From: Dyella acidiphila
GTDB taxonomy: Bacteria; Pseudomonadota; Gammaproteobacteria; Xanthomonadales; Rhodanobacteraceae
Length of the DNA stretch: 64,000 nt
Reading direction: 5' to 3'
NCBI RefSeq assembly: GCF_014863405.1
Contig: NZ_JACZZA010000007.1
Span: 124,001-188,000, forward strand
Shown: positions 39,263-48,598 of the stretch, one piece after another
Layout of the letters: each line of letters begins with the position of its first letter
How positions within the stretch are numbered: position 1 is the first letter of the stretch
The notes under the pieces: generated by a model
What the model was told of the DNA's origin: nothing
The model's database searches: none
The model's input: only the letters and a program-made list of their open reading frames with translations
Translations under genes and position numbers: made by a program

Positions 39263-40584
39263 GCAGCAACTCCACGGAGGTTACCGGCAAGCTGGTCTTC
39301 GGTCATCGAGCGACCATGCTGCACGTAATATTCGAATTCATTCCAGAACTTGGCGAGGAAGCCCTGCACCGGCCACGCGGCGGCTTCGCCGAATGCGCAG
39401 ATGGTGTGGCCCTCGATCTGGCCGGCGATCGCCTTCAGGCGATGCAGGTCGTCCTGGGTACCCTTGCCTTCCACGATGCGCGTCAGCACGCGGAACATCC
39501 AGCCGGTGCCTTCGCGACAGGGCGTGCACTGGCCGCAGGATTCGGCGTGATAGAACTGCGAGATGCGGTGGCAGGCCTTGACCATGCAGGTGGTCTCGTC
39601 CATCACGATCACGGCGCCGGAGCCCAGGCCCGACCCGGCCTTCTGCAGGCAGTCGTAGTCCATGGTGCTGGCCATCATTTCCTCGGCGTTGAGCACCTTC
39701 ATGGAAGAGCCGCCGGGAATCACTGCCTTGAGCTTGTTGCCGTTGCGCACGCCACCGGCCAGTTCCAGCAGATCCTTGAACGAGGTGCCGAGACGGATCT
39801 CGAAATTGCCCGGATTGTTGACGTGGCCGGACACCGAGAAAATCTTCGGACCGCCGTTGTTCGGCTTGCCCAGGTTGAGGAACCAGTCCGCGCCGTTGCG
39901 CAGGATCGCCGGCACCGACGCATAGGTTTCGGTGTTGTTGATCGTGGTCGGCTTGCCGTACAGGCCGAAGTTGGCCGGGAACGGCGGCTTGAAGCGCGGC
40001 TGGCCCTTCTTGCCTTCCAGCGATTCCATCAGCGCGGTTTCTTCGCCGCAGATGTAGGCGCCGGCGCCGAGCGCGCCGTAGATATCGACATCAATACCGG
40101 TGCCCTGGATGTTCTTGCCGAGCAGCCCGGCCGCATACGCTTCCTTCAGCGCCTCTTCGAAATGCTCGAAGGGCTCGTGATGGAATTCGCCGCGCAGATA
40201 GTTGTAGGCCACCGTCGAGCCGGTCGCGTAGCACGCAATCGCCAAGCCTTCGATCACCGAATGCGGGTTGTAGCGCAGGATGTCGCGGTCCTTGGCGGTA
40301 CCGGGCTCCGATTCGTCGGAATTGCAGAGGATGTACTTCTGCATGTTGCCCTTGGGCATGAAGGACCACTTCAGGCCGGTCGGGAAGCCTGCGCCGCCGC
40401 GGCCGCGCAGATTGCTGTTCTTGACGATCTCGACGATCGAGGCGGGATCGGGTTTCTCGGCGAGGATCTTCTTCCACGCCTTGTAGCCGTCCATCTGCTC
40501 ATAGCTGTCCATCGCCCACGGCTTGTCGAAATGCAGCGTGGTGTAGACGACCTGGTGTTCCTGGGGTGCGGGTCCGACTGCCAT
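39259..40584 (-). CDS. nuoF: NADH-quinone oxidoreductase subunit F
   Basis: NuoF binds NADH and FMN and carries cluster N3, the electron entry point of complex I. The 441-residue protein has the NADH-binding Gly-rich [13 protein letters not shown] (about 57-69), FMN-contacting [22 protein letters not shown] (about 167-190) and the N3 ligands [15 protein letters not shown] (about 345-360), with a fourth Cys in [14 protein letters not shown]. The nuoF stop overlaps the nuoG start by 4 bases. It lies 10 bp after nuoE. All expected cofactor ligands are present. Confidence 0.98.
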   Translation of the reverse strand: MAVGPAPQEHQVVYTTLHFDKPWAMDSYEQMDGYKAWKKILAEKPDPASIVEIVKNSNLRGRGGAGFPTGLKWSFMPKGNMQKYILCNSDESEPGTAKDRDILRYNPHSVIEGLAIACYATGSTVAYNYLRGEFHHEPFEHFEEALKEAYAAGLLGKNIQGTGIDVDIYGALGAGAYICGEETALMESLEGKKGQPRFKPPFPANFGLYGKPTTINNTETYASVPAILRNGADWFLNLGKPNNGGPKIFSVSGHVNNPGNFEIRLGTSFKDLLELAGGVRNGNKLKAVIPGGSSMKVLNAEEMMASTMDYDCLQKAGSGLGSGAVIVMDETTCMVKACHRISQFYHAESCGQCTPCREGTGWMFRVLTRIVEGKGTQDDLHRLKAIAGQIEGHTICAFGEAAAWPVQGFLAKFWNEFEYYVQHGRSMTEDQLAGNLRGVAA

Positions 40585-40594
40585 TGCCCTGCCC

Positions 40595-41122
40595 TTATTT
40601 CAGACCGTCGAGAATCTCGTCGACCTTGTCGGTCGTGAGACGCTCGTGGTAGTGACCATTGACCGTCATCGCCGGCGCATATACGCAGGCAGCGATGCAC
40701 TCTTCTTCTTTCTTCAGATACACGCGGCCGTCCGCGGTGCTCTCGCCGGCCTTGATGCCGAGCTTCTTCTCGCAGTAGCGCAGGATGTCCTCGCCACCGT
40801 TGAGCCAGCACGAGATGTTGGTGCAGACGGCGACGTTGTTGCGCCCGACCGGCTTGGTCTCCAGCATCGAGTAGAAGCTGGATACTTCGTAGGCCCACAC
40901 CGCCGGCACATCGATGTACCTGGCCACCGCGGTGATCAGTTCATCGGTGAGGTAGCCGTGGTTCTGTTCCTGCGCCGCGAACAGCGCCTGGATCAGCGCC
41001 GAGCGCTTGCGATCCGGCGGGAACTTGCCCAGCCAGTGATCGATGTGATGACGGGTGTGCTCGCTGAGCACGACGAGCGGATCGACGTGCTTGACCTGCT
41101 CGTAATTACCGGTGACTTTCAT
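40595..41122 (-). CDS. nuoE: NADH-quinone oxidoreductase subunit E
   Basis: NuoE is a thioredoxin-like subunit with the off-path binuclear cluster N1a, close to the FMN of NuoF. The 175-residue protein has the four ligands Cys100 and Cys105 (CTNISCWL) and Cys142 and Cys146 ([10 protein letters not shown]). The N-terminal helical part has [21 protein letters not shown], conserved in the family. It lies 18 bp after nuoD and 10 bp before nuoF. Confidence 0.98.
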   Translation of the reverse strand: MKVTGNYEQVKHVDPLVVLSEHTRHHIDHWLGKFPPDRKRSALIQALFAAQEQNHGYLTDELITAVARYIDVPAVWAYEVSSFYSMLETKPVGRNNVAVCTNISCWLNGGEDILRYCEKKLGIKAGESTADGRVYLKKEEECIAACVYAPAMTVNGHYHERLTTDKVDEILDGLK

Positions 41123-41140
41123 AGATTCTTTCCTCCGGAC

Positions 41141-42400
41141 TCAGCGATCGACTTCGCCGAACACGAGGTCATAGGTGCCGATCACCGCCACGGCGTCGGC
41201 CAGCATGTGGCCGCGCACGATGGCATCCATCGACGACAGGTGGGCGAAGCCCGGCGCGCGCAGGTGCACGCGGAACGGCTTGTTCGCGCCATCGGAAACC
41301 AGGTAGCAGCCGAACTCGCCCTTGGGCGCTTCCACCGCCGCATAGGTTTCGCCGGCCGGCACGCCGTAGCCTTCGGTGAAGAGCTTGAAGTGGTGGATCA
41401 GCGCTTCCATGTCTTCCTTCATGGCCTCGCGCTTGGGCGGCGCGACCTTGAAGTTTTCCACCATCACCGGGCCGGGATTGGCGCGCAGCCACTTCACGCA
41501 CTGCTGGATGATGCGGTTGGACTGGCGCATCTCTTCGATACGGCACAGGTAGCGGTCGTAGCAATCGCCGCCCACGCCGACCGGGATGTCGAAATCCATC
41601 TCGGCGTACTTGGCATACGGCTGCTTCTTGCGCAGATCCCAGGCAATGCCCGAGCCGCGCAGCATCACGCCGGTCATGCCCCACTGCTGGGCCAGTTCCG
41701 GCGAGACCACGCCGATGCCGACGGTACGCTGCTTCCAGATACGGTTGTTGGTGAGCAGCTCTTCGTATTCATCCACCTTCTTGAAGAAGTCGGCGGTGAA
41801 CGCGTCGAGATAATCGAGCATCGAACCTTCGCGCCAGGTGTTGAGGCGCTTCAGGTCGTTGCCCTTGTGCCAGGGCGACTCGCGGTACTGCGGCATCTTG
41901 CCGGGCAGATCGCGGTACACGCCGCCGGGACGGTAGTAGGTGGCATGCATGCGCGCGCCGGAGACTGCCTCGTAGCAGTCCATCAGCTCTTCGCGCTCGC
42001 GGAAGGCGTACAGGAACACCGCCATCGCGCCCAGGTCGAGCGCGTTGGAACCGACCCACATCAGATGATTCAGGATGCGGGTGATCTCGTCGAACATGGT
42101 GCGGATGTACTGCGCACGCTCCGGCGCCTGGATCCCCATCAGGGTCTCGATGGCGCGTACGTAGGCGTGCTCGTTGCACATCATCGACACGTAGTCGAGG
42201 CGATCCATGTAGCCGATCGATTGATTGAACGGCTTGGATTCGGCCAGCTTCTCGGTACCACGATGCAGCAGGCCGACATGCGGGTCGGCACGCACGACGG
42301 TTTCGCCGTCCATCTCCAGCACCAGGCGCAGCACGCCGTGCGCAGCAGGATGCTGCGGGCCGAAGTTCATCGTGTAATTGCGAATTTCTTGCGCGGACAT
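41141..42400 (-). CDS. nuoD: NADH-quinone oxidoreductase subunit D (49-kDa type)
   Basis: NuoD forms the quinone-reducing site of complex I with NuoB. The 419-residue protein has [16 protein letters not shown] (about 10-25, holding the quinone-site His) and [15 protein letters not shown] (about 38-52). The C-terminus [15 protein letters not shown]...DLVFGEVDR is typical. The ATG at 42400 has GGGAG 9 bases upstream; an in-frame TTG six codons earlier lies inside nuoC. NuoC and NuoD are separate proteins here, unlike the fused NuoCD of E. coli, and their genes are 2 bp apart. Confidence 0.98.
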   Translation of the reverse strand: MSAQEIRNYTMNFGPQHPAAHGVLRLVLEMDGETVVRADPHVGLLHRGTEKLAESKPFNQSIGYMDRLDYVSMMCNEHAYVRAIETLMGIQAPERAQYIRTMFDEITRILNHLMWVGSNALDLGAMAVFLYAFREREELMDCYEAVSGARMHATYYRPGGVYRDLPGKMPQYRESPWHKGNDLKRLNTWREGSMLDYLDAFTADFFKKVDEYEELLTNNRIWKQRTVGIGVVSPELAQQWGMTGVMLRGSGIAWDLRKKQPYAKYAEMDFDIPVGVGGDCYDRYLCRIEEMRQSNRIIQQCVKWLRANPGPVMVENFKVAPPKREAMKEDMEALIHHFKLFTEGYGVPAGETYAAVEAPKGEFGCYLVSDGANKPFRVHLRAPGFAHLSSMDAIVRGHMLADAVAVIGTYDLVFGEVDR

Positions 42401-42402
42401 GC

Positions 42403-43131
42403 TCAGTTCTCCCGCCAATGGTCGGCGGCTTCTGCCTTGGCCTGGATCAGGTCGGCGTCGTCGCGGATCACGCGCGGGACCAGCACGCGCGGTTCGATCG
42501 AAACAGGTTCATAGACCACGCGCTTCTGCTCGGTGTCGTAGCGCACTTCGACGTTGCCGATCAGCGGGAAGTCCTTGCGGAACGGATGGCCGACGAAACC
42601 GTAGTCGGTAAGGATGCGGCGCAGATCCGGATGGCCGTCGTAGATGATGCCGAACAGATCGAACGCCTCGCGCTCGAACCAGTTCAGGCCCGGCCAGGTG
42701 TGCACCAACGACGGCACTACCGGCAGGCTGTCGTCTTCGCAAAACACGCGCAGGCGCAGGCGCTGGTTGAGCTCGATCGACAACAGATGCACCACGGAGG
42801 CGAAACGGCGCGGGATGGATACCTCGCGCGGACGATCGGCCCAGTTGAAACGGCCGAGCGCCTCGCCTTCCACACCGCGCGAGAAGCCGGTGCTGGAGAC
42901 GTCGGTGGTATCCCATTCGGTCTGGCCGTAGCCCAGGTAATCGACGCCGCAGAGGTCGACCGCTTCGGTGAAGCGCAGGCCGGGCTCATCGCGCAAAGCG
43001 GTGGCGACGGCCAGCAGGTTCGCAGCAGCCACTTCCGCAGTGGTCTGGCCGTGCGCGACGCTGACCTTCAGCAGATCGCCAAATCGCGCAGATAGGCGCT
43101 CGGCCAGCGAGTTCGTTTGTGTTTCGCTCAT
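42403..43131 (-). CDS. nuoC: NADH-quinone oxidoreductase subunit C (30-kDa type)
   Basis: NuoC is a cofactor-free subunit of the complex I Q module. The 242-residue protein has the family core [21 protein letters not shown] (about 124-144), the signature [31 protein letters not shown] (about 149-179) and the [15 protein letters not shown] continuation. The ATG at 43131 gives a typical N-terminus; the open frame continues upstream into nuoB but without homology. It lies 11 bp after nuoB. Confidence 0.97.
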   Translation of the reverse strand: MSETQTNSLAERLSARFGDLLKVSVAHGQTTAEVAAANLLAVATALRDEPGLRFTEAVDLCGVDYLGYGQTEWDTTDVSSTGFSRGVEGEALGRFNWADRPREVSIPRRFASVVHLLSIELNQRLRLRVFCEDDSLPVVPSLVHTWPGLNWFEREAFDLFGIIYDGHPDLRRILTDYGFVGHPFRKDFPLIGNVEVRYDTEQKRVVYEPVSIEPRVLVPRVIRDDADLIQAKAEAADHWREN

Positions 43132-43142
43132 GACGACGCCTT

Positions 43143-43690
<548 letters not shown>

Positions 43691-43700
<10 letters not shown>

Positions 43701-44047
43701 TCCAGCGCTCCCTTCTTCCACACGTAGGCAAAGCCGATCACCAGCAGCAACAGGAACAAGCCCATTTCAATCAGCGCGGTGAGGCCGATCTGCTTGAACA
43801 CCACCGCCCACGGAAACAGGAAGGCGATTTCGAGATCGAAAATGATGAAGAGAATGGCGAGGAGGTAATAGCGCACGTCGAACTGCATGCGCGCATCCTC
43901 GAAAGCCTCGAAGCCGCATTCGTACGGCGAGAGCTTTTCGGATTCGGGACGACGCGGGCCGACCAGCAGGCCCAGCGTGACGAGGACGATACCCATTCCA
44001 GCGGCGACCGCGATGAACAGGAGAACGGGCCAATATTCGGCAAGCAC
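43691..44047 (-). CDS. nuoA: NADH-quinone oxidoreductase subunit A
   Basis: NuoA is a three-helix subunit at the junction of the two arms of complex I. The 118-residue protein has the conserved loop [26 protein letters not shown] (split around residues 37-62) and the acidic helix [15 protein letters not shown]. It starts at GTG 44047, preceded by GGAGGTAAG 11 bases upstream. It is the first gene of the 14-gene operon and follows a 329-bp non-coding region that must hold the promoter. Confidence 0.97.
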
Positions 44048-44376
44048 GGTTTAACTTACCTCCGCACCTCGGGGGTGCATCAGTGACCGTCGGGGCAAAA
44101 CGGTCCGGAGTACGATTCAGCGGGCTGTCCAGCCCTGTACGCTGACGTGCAGAATGCAGGTGCTCGACGATCCACCGGGCGGGCCCAGGGATCGCGATAT
44201 TGTATCAGCGCGCATGGGTGGGCCGACAAGCCTTAACGGACGCGGCACGGGATATTTATTGCAATTAGGTGCAATAAAAACGCCATTGCGGCATGTATTT
44301 GTCGACGAATTGATCAGCCCGGCCCCGCAAATAATCCCGTTTTGCCGCAGGTCCCGGGCACACCGTCACGGAACGG
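44048..44376 (-). promoter_or_regulatory. nuo operon upstream region (329 bp, no gene)
   Basis: No convincing coding sequence is seen here. On the minus strand a TACAAT -10 (44204-44199) with a weak TTGTCG -35 19 bp upstream could start nuo transcription near 44192, giving a leader of about 145 bases. The palindrome at 44255-44278 lies upstream of this. The promoter call is tentative. Confidence 0.35.
44255..44278. repeat. AT-rich 24-bp perfect palindrome upstream of nuoA
   Basis: Arms TTTATTGCA (44255-44263) and TGCAATAAA (44270-44278) are perfect complements with a 6-base centre. It stands out in a GC-rich genome. Its shape suits a dimeric regulator; it could also form a weak hairpin after pilZ. 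Confidence 0.6.
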
Positions 44377-44730
44377 TTACATCGTCTGCGTCGCGCGTTC
44401 CGAACCGAGCGCGCCGGCCAGCAGGGATTCGATGCGGCTGCGGGCCGCTTCGCCATCGGAGGATTCGTTGAACTGCACGCCGATGCCGGCGGTGCGATTG
44501 CCCTGCGCGCCGATCGGCGTGATCCACACCACCTTGCCGGCCACCGAGAGGCGCTCGCTTTCGTCGATCAGGCTGATCAGCAGCACCACTTCGTCGCCCA
44601 GCGCATAGCGCTGCGCGGTGGGCGCAAACAGGCCGCCATGCTTCAGGAACGGCATGTACGCGTTGTACAGCGATGCCGTGTCCTTGAATTTCAGCGAGAT
44701 GATGCCCTGGCGGGCGGCGACCGGGTTCAT
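44377..44730 (-). CDS. pilZ: PilZ-domain protein, type IV pilus type
   Basis: A 117-residue PilZ protein of the kind needed for type IV pilus biogenesis. It matches the non-canonical PilZ group: the sequence starts ARQGIISLKFKDTASLYNAYMPF, has HGGLFAPTAQRYALGDEVVLLISL and ends with GIGVQFN. The RxxxR...DxSxxG motif needed for c-di-GMP binding is not seen, so it probably acts by protein contact (with PilB and an EAL protein in Xanthomonas). It lies downstream of holB-like genes, as pilZ does in Xanthomonas and Pseudomonas, but a deacetylase gene intervenes. There is a 101-bp gap before it. Confidence 0.9.
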   Translation of the reverse strand: MNPVAARQGIISLKFKDTASLYNAYMPFLKHGGLFAPTAQRYALGDEVVLLISLIDESERLSVAGKVVWITPIGAQGNRTAGIGVQFNESSDGEAARSRIESLLAGALGSERATQTM

Positions 44731-44831
44731 GCCTGCTCCTGTCGAGCGACGCTATGGGCAGTGTGGAACGACATCCTAACCAGCCGTCCGACTACGCGCA
44801 AAGAGATTTGCCGAAAAACCGGAACGCCCGC

Positions 44832-45752
44832 TCATACGGCGTGCCAGCCCCAGTGGTCGAAGATCCACGGCGACGGCCAGTCCAGATGCAGTTTGACGAA
44901 CGCCGGGCCGGGCGGCTGCCGCCCCGGCGGCCAGCGAAACTGATAGCCGCCCCCCGCCGCACTCACGACGGCATCCGGCCAGCGAAAATCGACGGCGCCG
45001 GCAGGCGTGGCCGCCAGCAGGCGCAGCCAGGGCTGCAGCAGCACCGGCGGACGCCAGGGCAGACGTGCCGCGCCAGGCGCCCGCTCGACTTGCATATACC
45101 GCTCAGGACTAAGCGCGAGCCGACGCAAGCGGGCGCCACTCAGCCGCATCTGCGTCACGTGTTCGGCCAGCGCCTGCAGCTTGCGCTGCTGCTGACCGGG
45201 GGCCGCATCGACCAACACCGGATAGGCCGATGCGTCGGCATGGCCGTGCACCGGATAGGCGAACAGGGACGGCGGCCGGTCCAGGCCGGCCAGGGCCAGG
45301 CAGCAAAGCACATGGGCCGCGCCGTGATCCGGGTGACTGTCGCGCAGACCGGGACAACTGACCAGGTTCGGCTGGAAGCCCTGCATCACCGCCTGCACGG
45401 CAGCGATCGCCCGCGATCCCTCGTCGCGCAGCAGCGCAGTGAGGCCCATGTCGGGCCAGCCCATGGCGTGCAGCGCGGATGCCGGCAGGCCGAGCGCGGC
45501 GATCGCCTGCAGCACCTCGCCGCGCCGGCGGCCGCCCCAGCGGCGGCGCCCGGCCGCATCGATCCGCAGGCGGCGCTCGATATAGCGCTGCGGCCAGGGA
45601 TTGTTGTCGCCATCGGTAAGCAGCAGCACCTGCACGGCGCCACCGGCCGCCAGCACACGCTGTATCAGTACGCCACAGCCCAGGGTTTCGTCGTCCGGAT
45701 GCGGCGCCACGACCAGCAGACGGGTCTGCGCAGAAACGGACAAATCGGACAT
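44832..45752 (-). CDS. PIG-L family deacetylase
   Basis: A 306-residue zinc-dependent LmbE/PIG-L deacetylase. The metal site is formed by the opening motif APHPDDETLGCG (His18, Asp20, Asp21) and the later DSHPDHGAAH. Members remove N-acetyl groups from sugars in surface glycans, mycothiol/bacillithiol precursors or secondary metabolites. The last third (about 215-306) is rich in Pro, Trp and Arg and not obviously conserved. The start overlaps the holB stop (TGATG), so it is translationally coupled to a DNA polymerase gene. The substrate is unknown. Confidence 0.9.
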   Translation of the reverse strand: MSDLSVSAQTRLLVVAPHPDDETLGCGVLIQRVLAAGGAVQVLLLTDGDNNPWPQRYIERRLRIDAAGRRRWGGRRRGEVLQAIAALGLPASALHAMGWPDMGLTALLRDEGSRAIAAVQAVMQGFQPNLVSCPGLRDSHPDHGAAHVLCCLALAGLDRPPSLFAYPVHGHADASAYPVLVDAAPGQQQRKLQALAEHVTQMRLSGARLRRLALSPERYMQVERAPGAARLPWRPPVLLQPWLRLLAATPAGAVDFRWPDAVVSAAGGGYQFRWPPGRQPPGPAFVKLHLDWPSPWIFDHWGWHAV

Positions 45753-46687
45753 CAGCGCCAGCGCCCCAGCAACTCCAGCAGCAGCAGATCTCCGCGCAGC
45801 GGTCCGCGTAGCGCTTCGCGCGCGCGATTGGCGGCGTCGTACCAGGCGACCAGGTTTTCCATATCCAGGCCGCTGGCCAGCGGCCCCGTCTGGGCTGCCG
45901 CCCGCGCACGCATTTCATCGGCCACGGCCTGCGCGGCGAACCACAGCCGCTGCTCGGGCACGCTGTCGAGCCAGCGCTTGCCCATCTCCATGGCGCTGCC
46001 ACGGCCGGCCGCCAGCGCCGCAAGATCCTTGCGTACCTCCTGGCGCTGGGCCAGCGCGCCCTCTTCCGACCAGATCCGGGCCAGGCCCGGATTGCCGCCG
46101 GCCGCGGCCAGGGCAGCCTGCGGCTCGCGCACGCCGACGTCCTGCAGCCAGGCCAGCGCCTCCGCCTCGGGCGGCAACTGGAAATCGATGCGCTGGCAGC
46201 GGCTGCGGATAGTGGCCGGCATACGCCAGGCTTCATCCGCCAGCAGGACCAGCATGGTCTGGCTGGCCGGTTCCTCCAGCGTCTTGAGCAGCGCGTTGGA
46301 GGCGGCCACGTTCATCGCATCGGCCGGATCGATGCTGGCGATCTGCCAGCCGCCGAACTGGCTGGCCTTGGCCAGGCGCGCAGACAGCTGGCGGATCTGG
46401 TCGACGACGATTTCGGAACGCTGCACACCGTCCTTGCGCAGGCCGTAGCTCAAGGCCACATAGTCCGGATGCGTGCCGGCCCGGAACAGCAGGCAGCTGC
46501 GGCAAGTGCCGCAGGCATCGCCATCGCTGGGCTGCTGGCACAACAGGCCGCGCACAAAGCGCTGCAGAAATTCACGCTTGCCCAGTCCACGCGGGCCGCA
46601 CAGCAACAAGGCATGCGGCAAGGCATCGCGCTGGCGACGCGCCTGCAGGCGTGCCCAGTGTTCGGCGTGCCAGGAAGGGACACTCAT
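45752..46687 (-). CDS. holB: DNA polymerase III delta' subunit
   Basis: HolB is the delta' stator of the clamp loader that puts the beta clamp on DNA. The 311-residue protein has the AAA+ start HALLLCGPRGLGKREFLQRF (25-44), the zinc-binding cysteines in CQQPSDGDACGTCRSC (about 50-65), and NALLKTLEEP (about 130) followed by RSRCQRIDFQLP (sensor region). The length is near the 334 of E. coli. In relatives tmk lies directly upstream; here mltG is only 58 bp upstream and no tmk frame exists between. The coupled PIG-L gene follows. Confidence 0.95.
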   Translation of the reverse strand: MSVPSWHAEHWARLQARRQRDALPHALLLCGPRGLGKREFLQRFVRGLLCQQPSDGDACGTCRSCLLFRAGTHPDYVALSYGLRKDGVQRSEIVVDQIRQLSARLAKASQFGGWQIASIDPADAMNVAASNALLKTLEEPASQTMLVLLADEAWRMPATIRSRCQRIDFQLPPEAEALAWLQDVGVREPQAALAAAGGNPGLARIWSEEGALAQRQEVRKDLAALAAGRGSAMEMGKRWLDSVPEQRLWFAAQAVADEMRARAAAQTGPLASGLDMENLVAWYDAANRAREALRGPLRGDLLLLELLGRWR

Positions 46688-46745
46688 GCGACGGCCTTTT
46701 TCATCGATCGCGCGACCCGTTGCTGCTGTCTGGCATCGCGCGGGT

Positions 46746-47786
46746 TCATTGGCAATGTTTCAGCTGATAGCAGGCGACGTTGCGATTCTGCTGTTCGAGC
46801 GTGGCGGCAAAGATATGCGTGCCGTCGCCGCGCGATACGAAGTACAACGCATCGCCGGGCGCAGGATGCAGCGCCGCTTCGATCGCCGGTTTGCCTGGCA
46901 TGGCGATCGGCGTCGGCGGCAGGCCCAGGCGGGTATAGGTGTTGTACGGCGTATCGGTGGTCAGATCGCTTTTGTGGATATTGCCCGCATAGCTGGAGCC
47001 CATGCCGTAGATCACGGTGGGATCGGTCTGCAGCAGCATGTTCTTTTGCAGGCGGCGCACGAATACGCCGGCCACTTTGGATCGCTCGTCGGCGCGGCCG
47101 GTTTCCTTCTCGACGATCGAGGCCAGGATCAGCGCGTCATAGGGTTTGGTGAGCGGCAGATTGGGATCGCGCTGCGCCCACAATGCCGCCAGCGTCTTGT
47201 TCATGGCGTCGTGCGCACGGCGCAGCACGTCCAGGTCGCTATCGCCTTTTACATAGGCGTAGGTTTCCGGCAGGAACCAGCCTTCCGGCTTTTGGTCGGG
47301 CGCACCGAGCTTCTGCATGATGGCGGCGCTATCCATGCCGGCGGTGTCGTGCTTGAGCTTGTCGGCCTTGGCCAGCGCCTGCAGCACATCGCGGAAGGTC
47401 CAGCCGTCGACGATGGTGACATCGCGATGCATCACCTTGCCCTGCGCCATATTGCTCAGCAGCTGCTGCGGCGTAATGCCCGTCACCAGCGCGTATTCGC
47501 CGGCATGCAGCCGCCCTGCCACGCGCATGCGCTCGGCCAGCAGTCGCCAGTACAGCGGCGAGGAAGTGCTCAGCCCTTCGCTGCGCAATTGGTGGACGAT
47601 GTCCTTGAAACTGGTGCCGCGCCCGATATCGATGCTTTCGCCGCTGGCCGTAACCCGCAACGGCGTGACGGCGAAGCGGGAAAAGTCGCGCCAGAGCCAT
47701 GCGGCCACGCCAGCCAATGCCAGCACCAGGATCAACAGCAGCAGGCGCCAGGAAATGCGCCCCAGGTGTGCACCGCTTCGCTTCAT
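46746..47786 (-). CDS. mltG: Endolytic murein transglycosylase
   Basis: MltG is a membrane-anchored lytic transglycosylase that cuts nascent peptidoglycan and may set glycan chain length. The 346-residue protein has one N-terminal membrane helix (about 13-33, RLLLLILVLALAGVAAWLW), a LysM-like region (about 48-118), and the catalytic YceG domain. The active-site Glu226 is in LASIVEKETG, and the family segments GWFLPETYAY and TDPTVIYGMG are present. The ATG at 47786 overlaps the pabC stop by 4 bases. A long upstream extension of the frame lies inside pabC and is not real. Confidence 0.96.
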   Translation of the reverse strand: MKRSGAHLGRISWRLLLLILVLALAGVAAWLWRDFSRFAVTPLRVTASGESIDIGRGTSFKDIVHQLRSEGLSTSSPLYWRLLAERMRVAGRLHAGEYALVTGITPQQLLSNMAQGKVMHRDVTIVDGWTFRDVLQALAKADKLKHDTAGMDSAAIMQKLGAPDQKPEGWFLPETYAYVKGDSDLDVLRRAHDAMNKTLAALWAQRDPNLPLTKPYDALILASIVEKETGRADERSKVAGVFVRRLQKNMLLQTDPTVIYGMGSSYAGNIHKSDLTTDTPYNTYTRLGLPPTPIAMPGKPAIEAALHPAPGDALYFVSRGDGTHIFAATLEQQNRNVACYQLKHCQ

Positions 47787-48598
47787 GCCTGCTCCATCGG
47801 AAAACCGAGCCCCTGCCAGTACCGCTGTACGGCACGGGTCACCGGGCCGGGAGCGTACACGGTATTGGCGACGGCCTGAACCGGCAGGATGCCGCGGACG
47901 CTGGAGCTGAGGAACAGCTCGGATGCGCGCAGGCATTCGGTCAGCGGCAGATCACGCACTCGGCAGTCCGGCCGTGCGTGCAGCAGCTCGGCGCGCGCCA
48001 CGCCCGCAACACCGCAGCGCTCTACCGAAGGTGTCACCAGTTCACCGTCGATCACGGCAAACAGATTCGCCGCCGTCGCCGAGATGACCCGGCCATGCTG
48101 ATCGCAGACCAGGCCTTCGGCCAGCGCCGGATCATTCCATTCCGCCCGCGCCAGCACCTGCTCCAGCCGGTTGAGGTGCTTGATGCCGGCCAGCAAGGGC
48201 TGCTCGGCCAGCGTGGTCGTGCACTGATGCAGGCGCAGGCCGTCGCAATAAGCGCCGGCTGTCATCAGCGGCATCGGAAATGCGGCAACGATGCGCGTAG
48301 CCTGGGTGATCGCAGGCAGTGCATAACCACGCTCGCCCGATCCGCGCGTAAGCGTGATACGCAGCACCGCATCCGCCAGCCCATCGGCGGCCTGCAGCGC
48401 CTCCTGCCATAGTTGCTGCGCATCGGGCCGCGGCATCCGCAAGCGCTCGCATCCGAACGCAAGGCGTTGCATATGCCGGGCCCATAGCGGGGCATGCCCG
48501 TGCAGCAGACGGATGGTTTCGAACAGGCCGTCGCCGTAACTCAGGCCACGATCCAGTGCCGGCACGCTGTCCTGCAACTGGCCGTTGACCAGCAGCAT
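47783..48598 (-). CDS. pabC: Aminodeoxychorismate lyase
   Basis: PabC is a PLP enzyme that releases pyruvate from 4-amino-4-deoxychorismate to give p-aminobenzoate for folate. The 271-residue fold type IV aminotransferase-like protein starts MLLVNGQ and has DRGLSYGDGLFETIR (16-30). The PLP lysine, probably Lys140, is in LAGIKHLNRLEQVLAR, and the cofactor-phosphate region is VISATAANLF. It overlaps pabB by one base (TGATG) and mltG by four, so pabB-pabC-mltG are tightly coupled. Confidence 0.95.
   Translation of the reverse strand: MLLVNGQLQDSVPALDRGLSYGDGLFETIRLLHGHAPLWARHMQRLAFGCERLRMPRPDAQQLWQEALQAADGLADAVLRITLTRGSGERGYALPAITQATRIVAAFPMPLMTAGAYCDGLRLHQCTTTLAEQPLLAGIKHLNRLEQVLARAEWNDPALAEGLVCDQHGRVISATAANLFAVIDGELVTPSVERCGVAGVARAELLHARPDCRVRDLPLTECLRASELFLSSSVRGILPVQAVANTVYAPGPVTRAVQRYWQGLGFPMEQA

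Noticed and set aside
36914-39328. Long open frame opposite nuoG (804 codons)
   Set aside because: Antisense shadow of nuoG, without recognisable motifs or a credible start.
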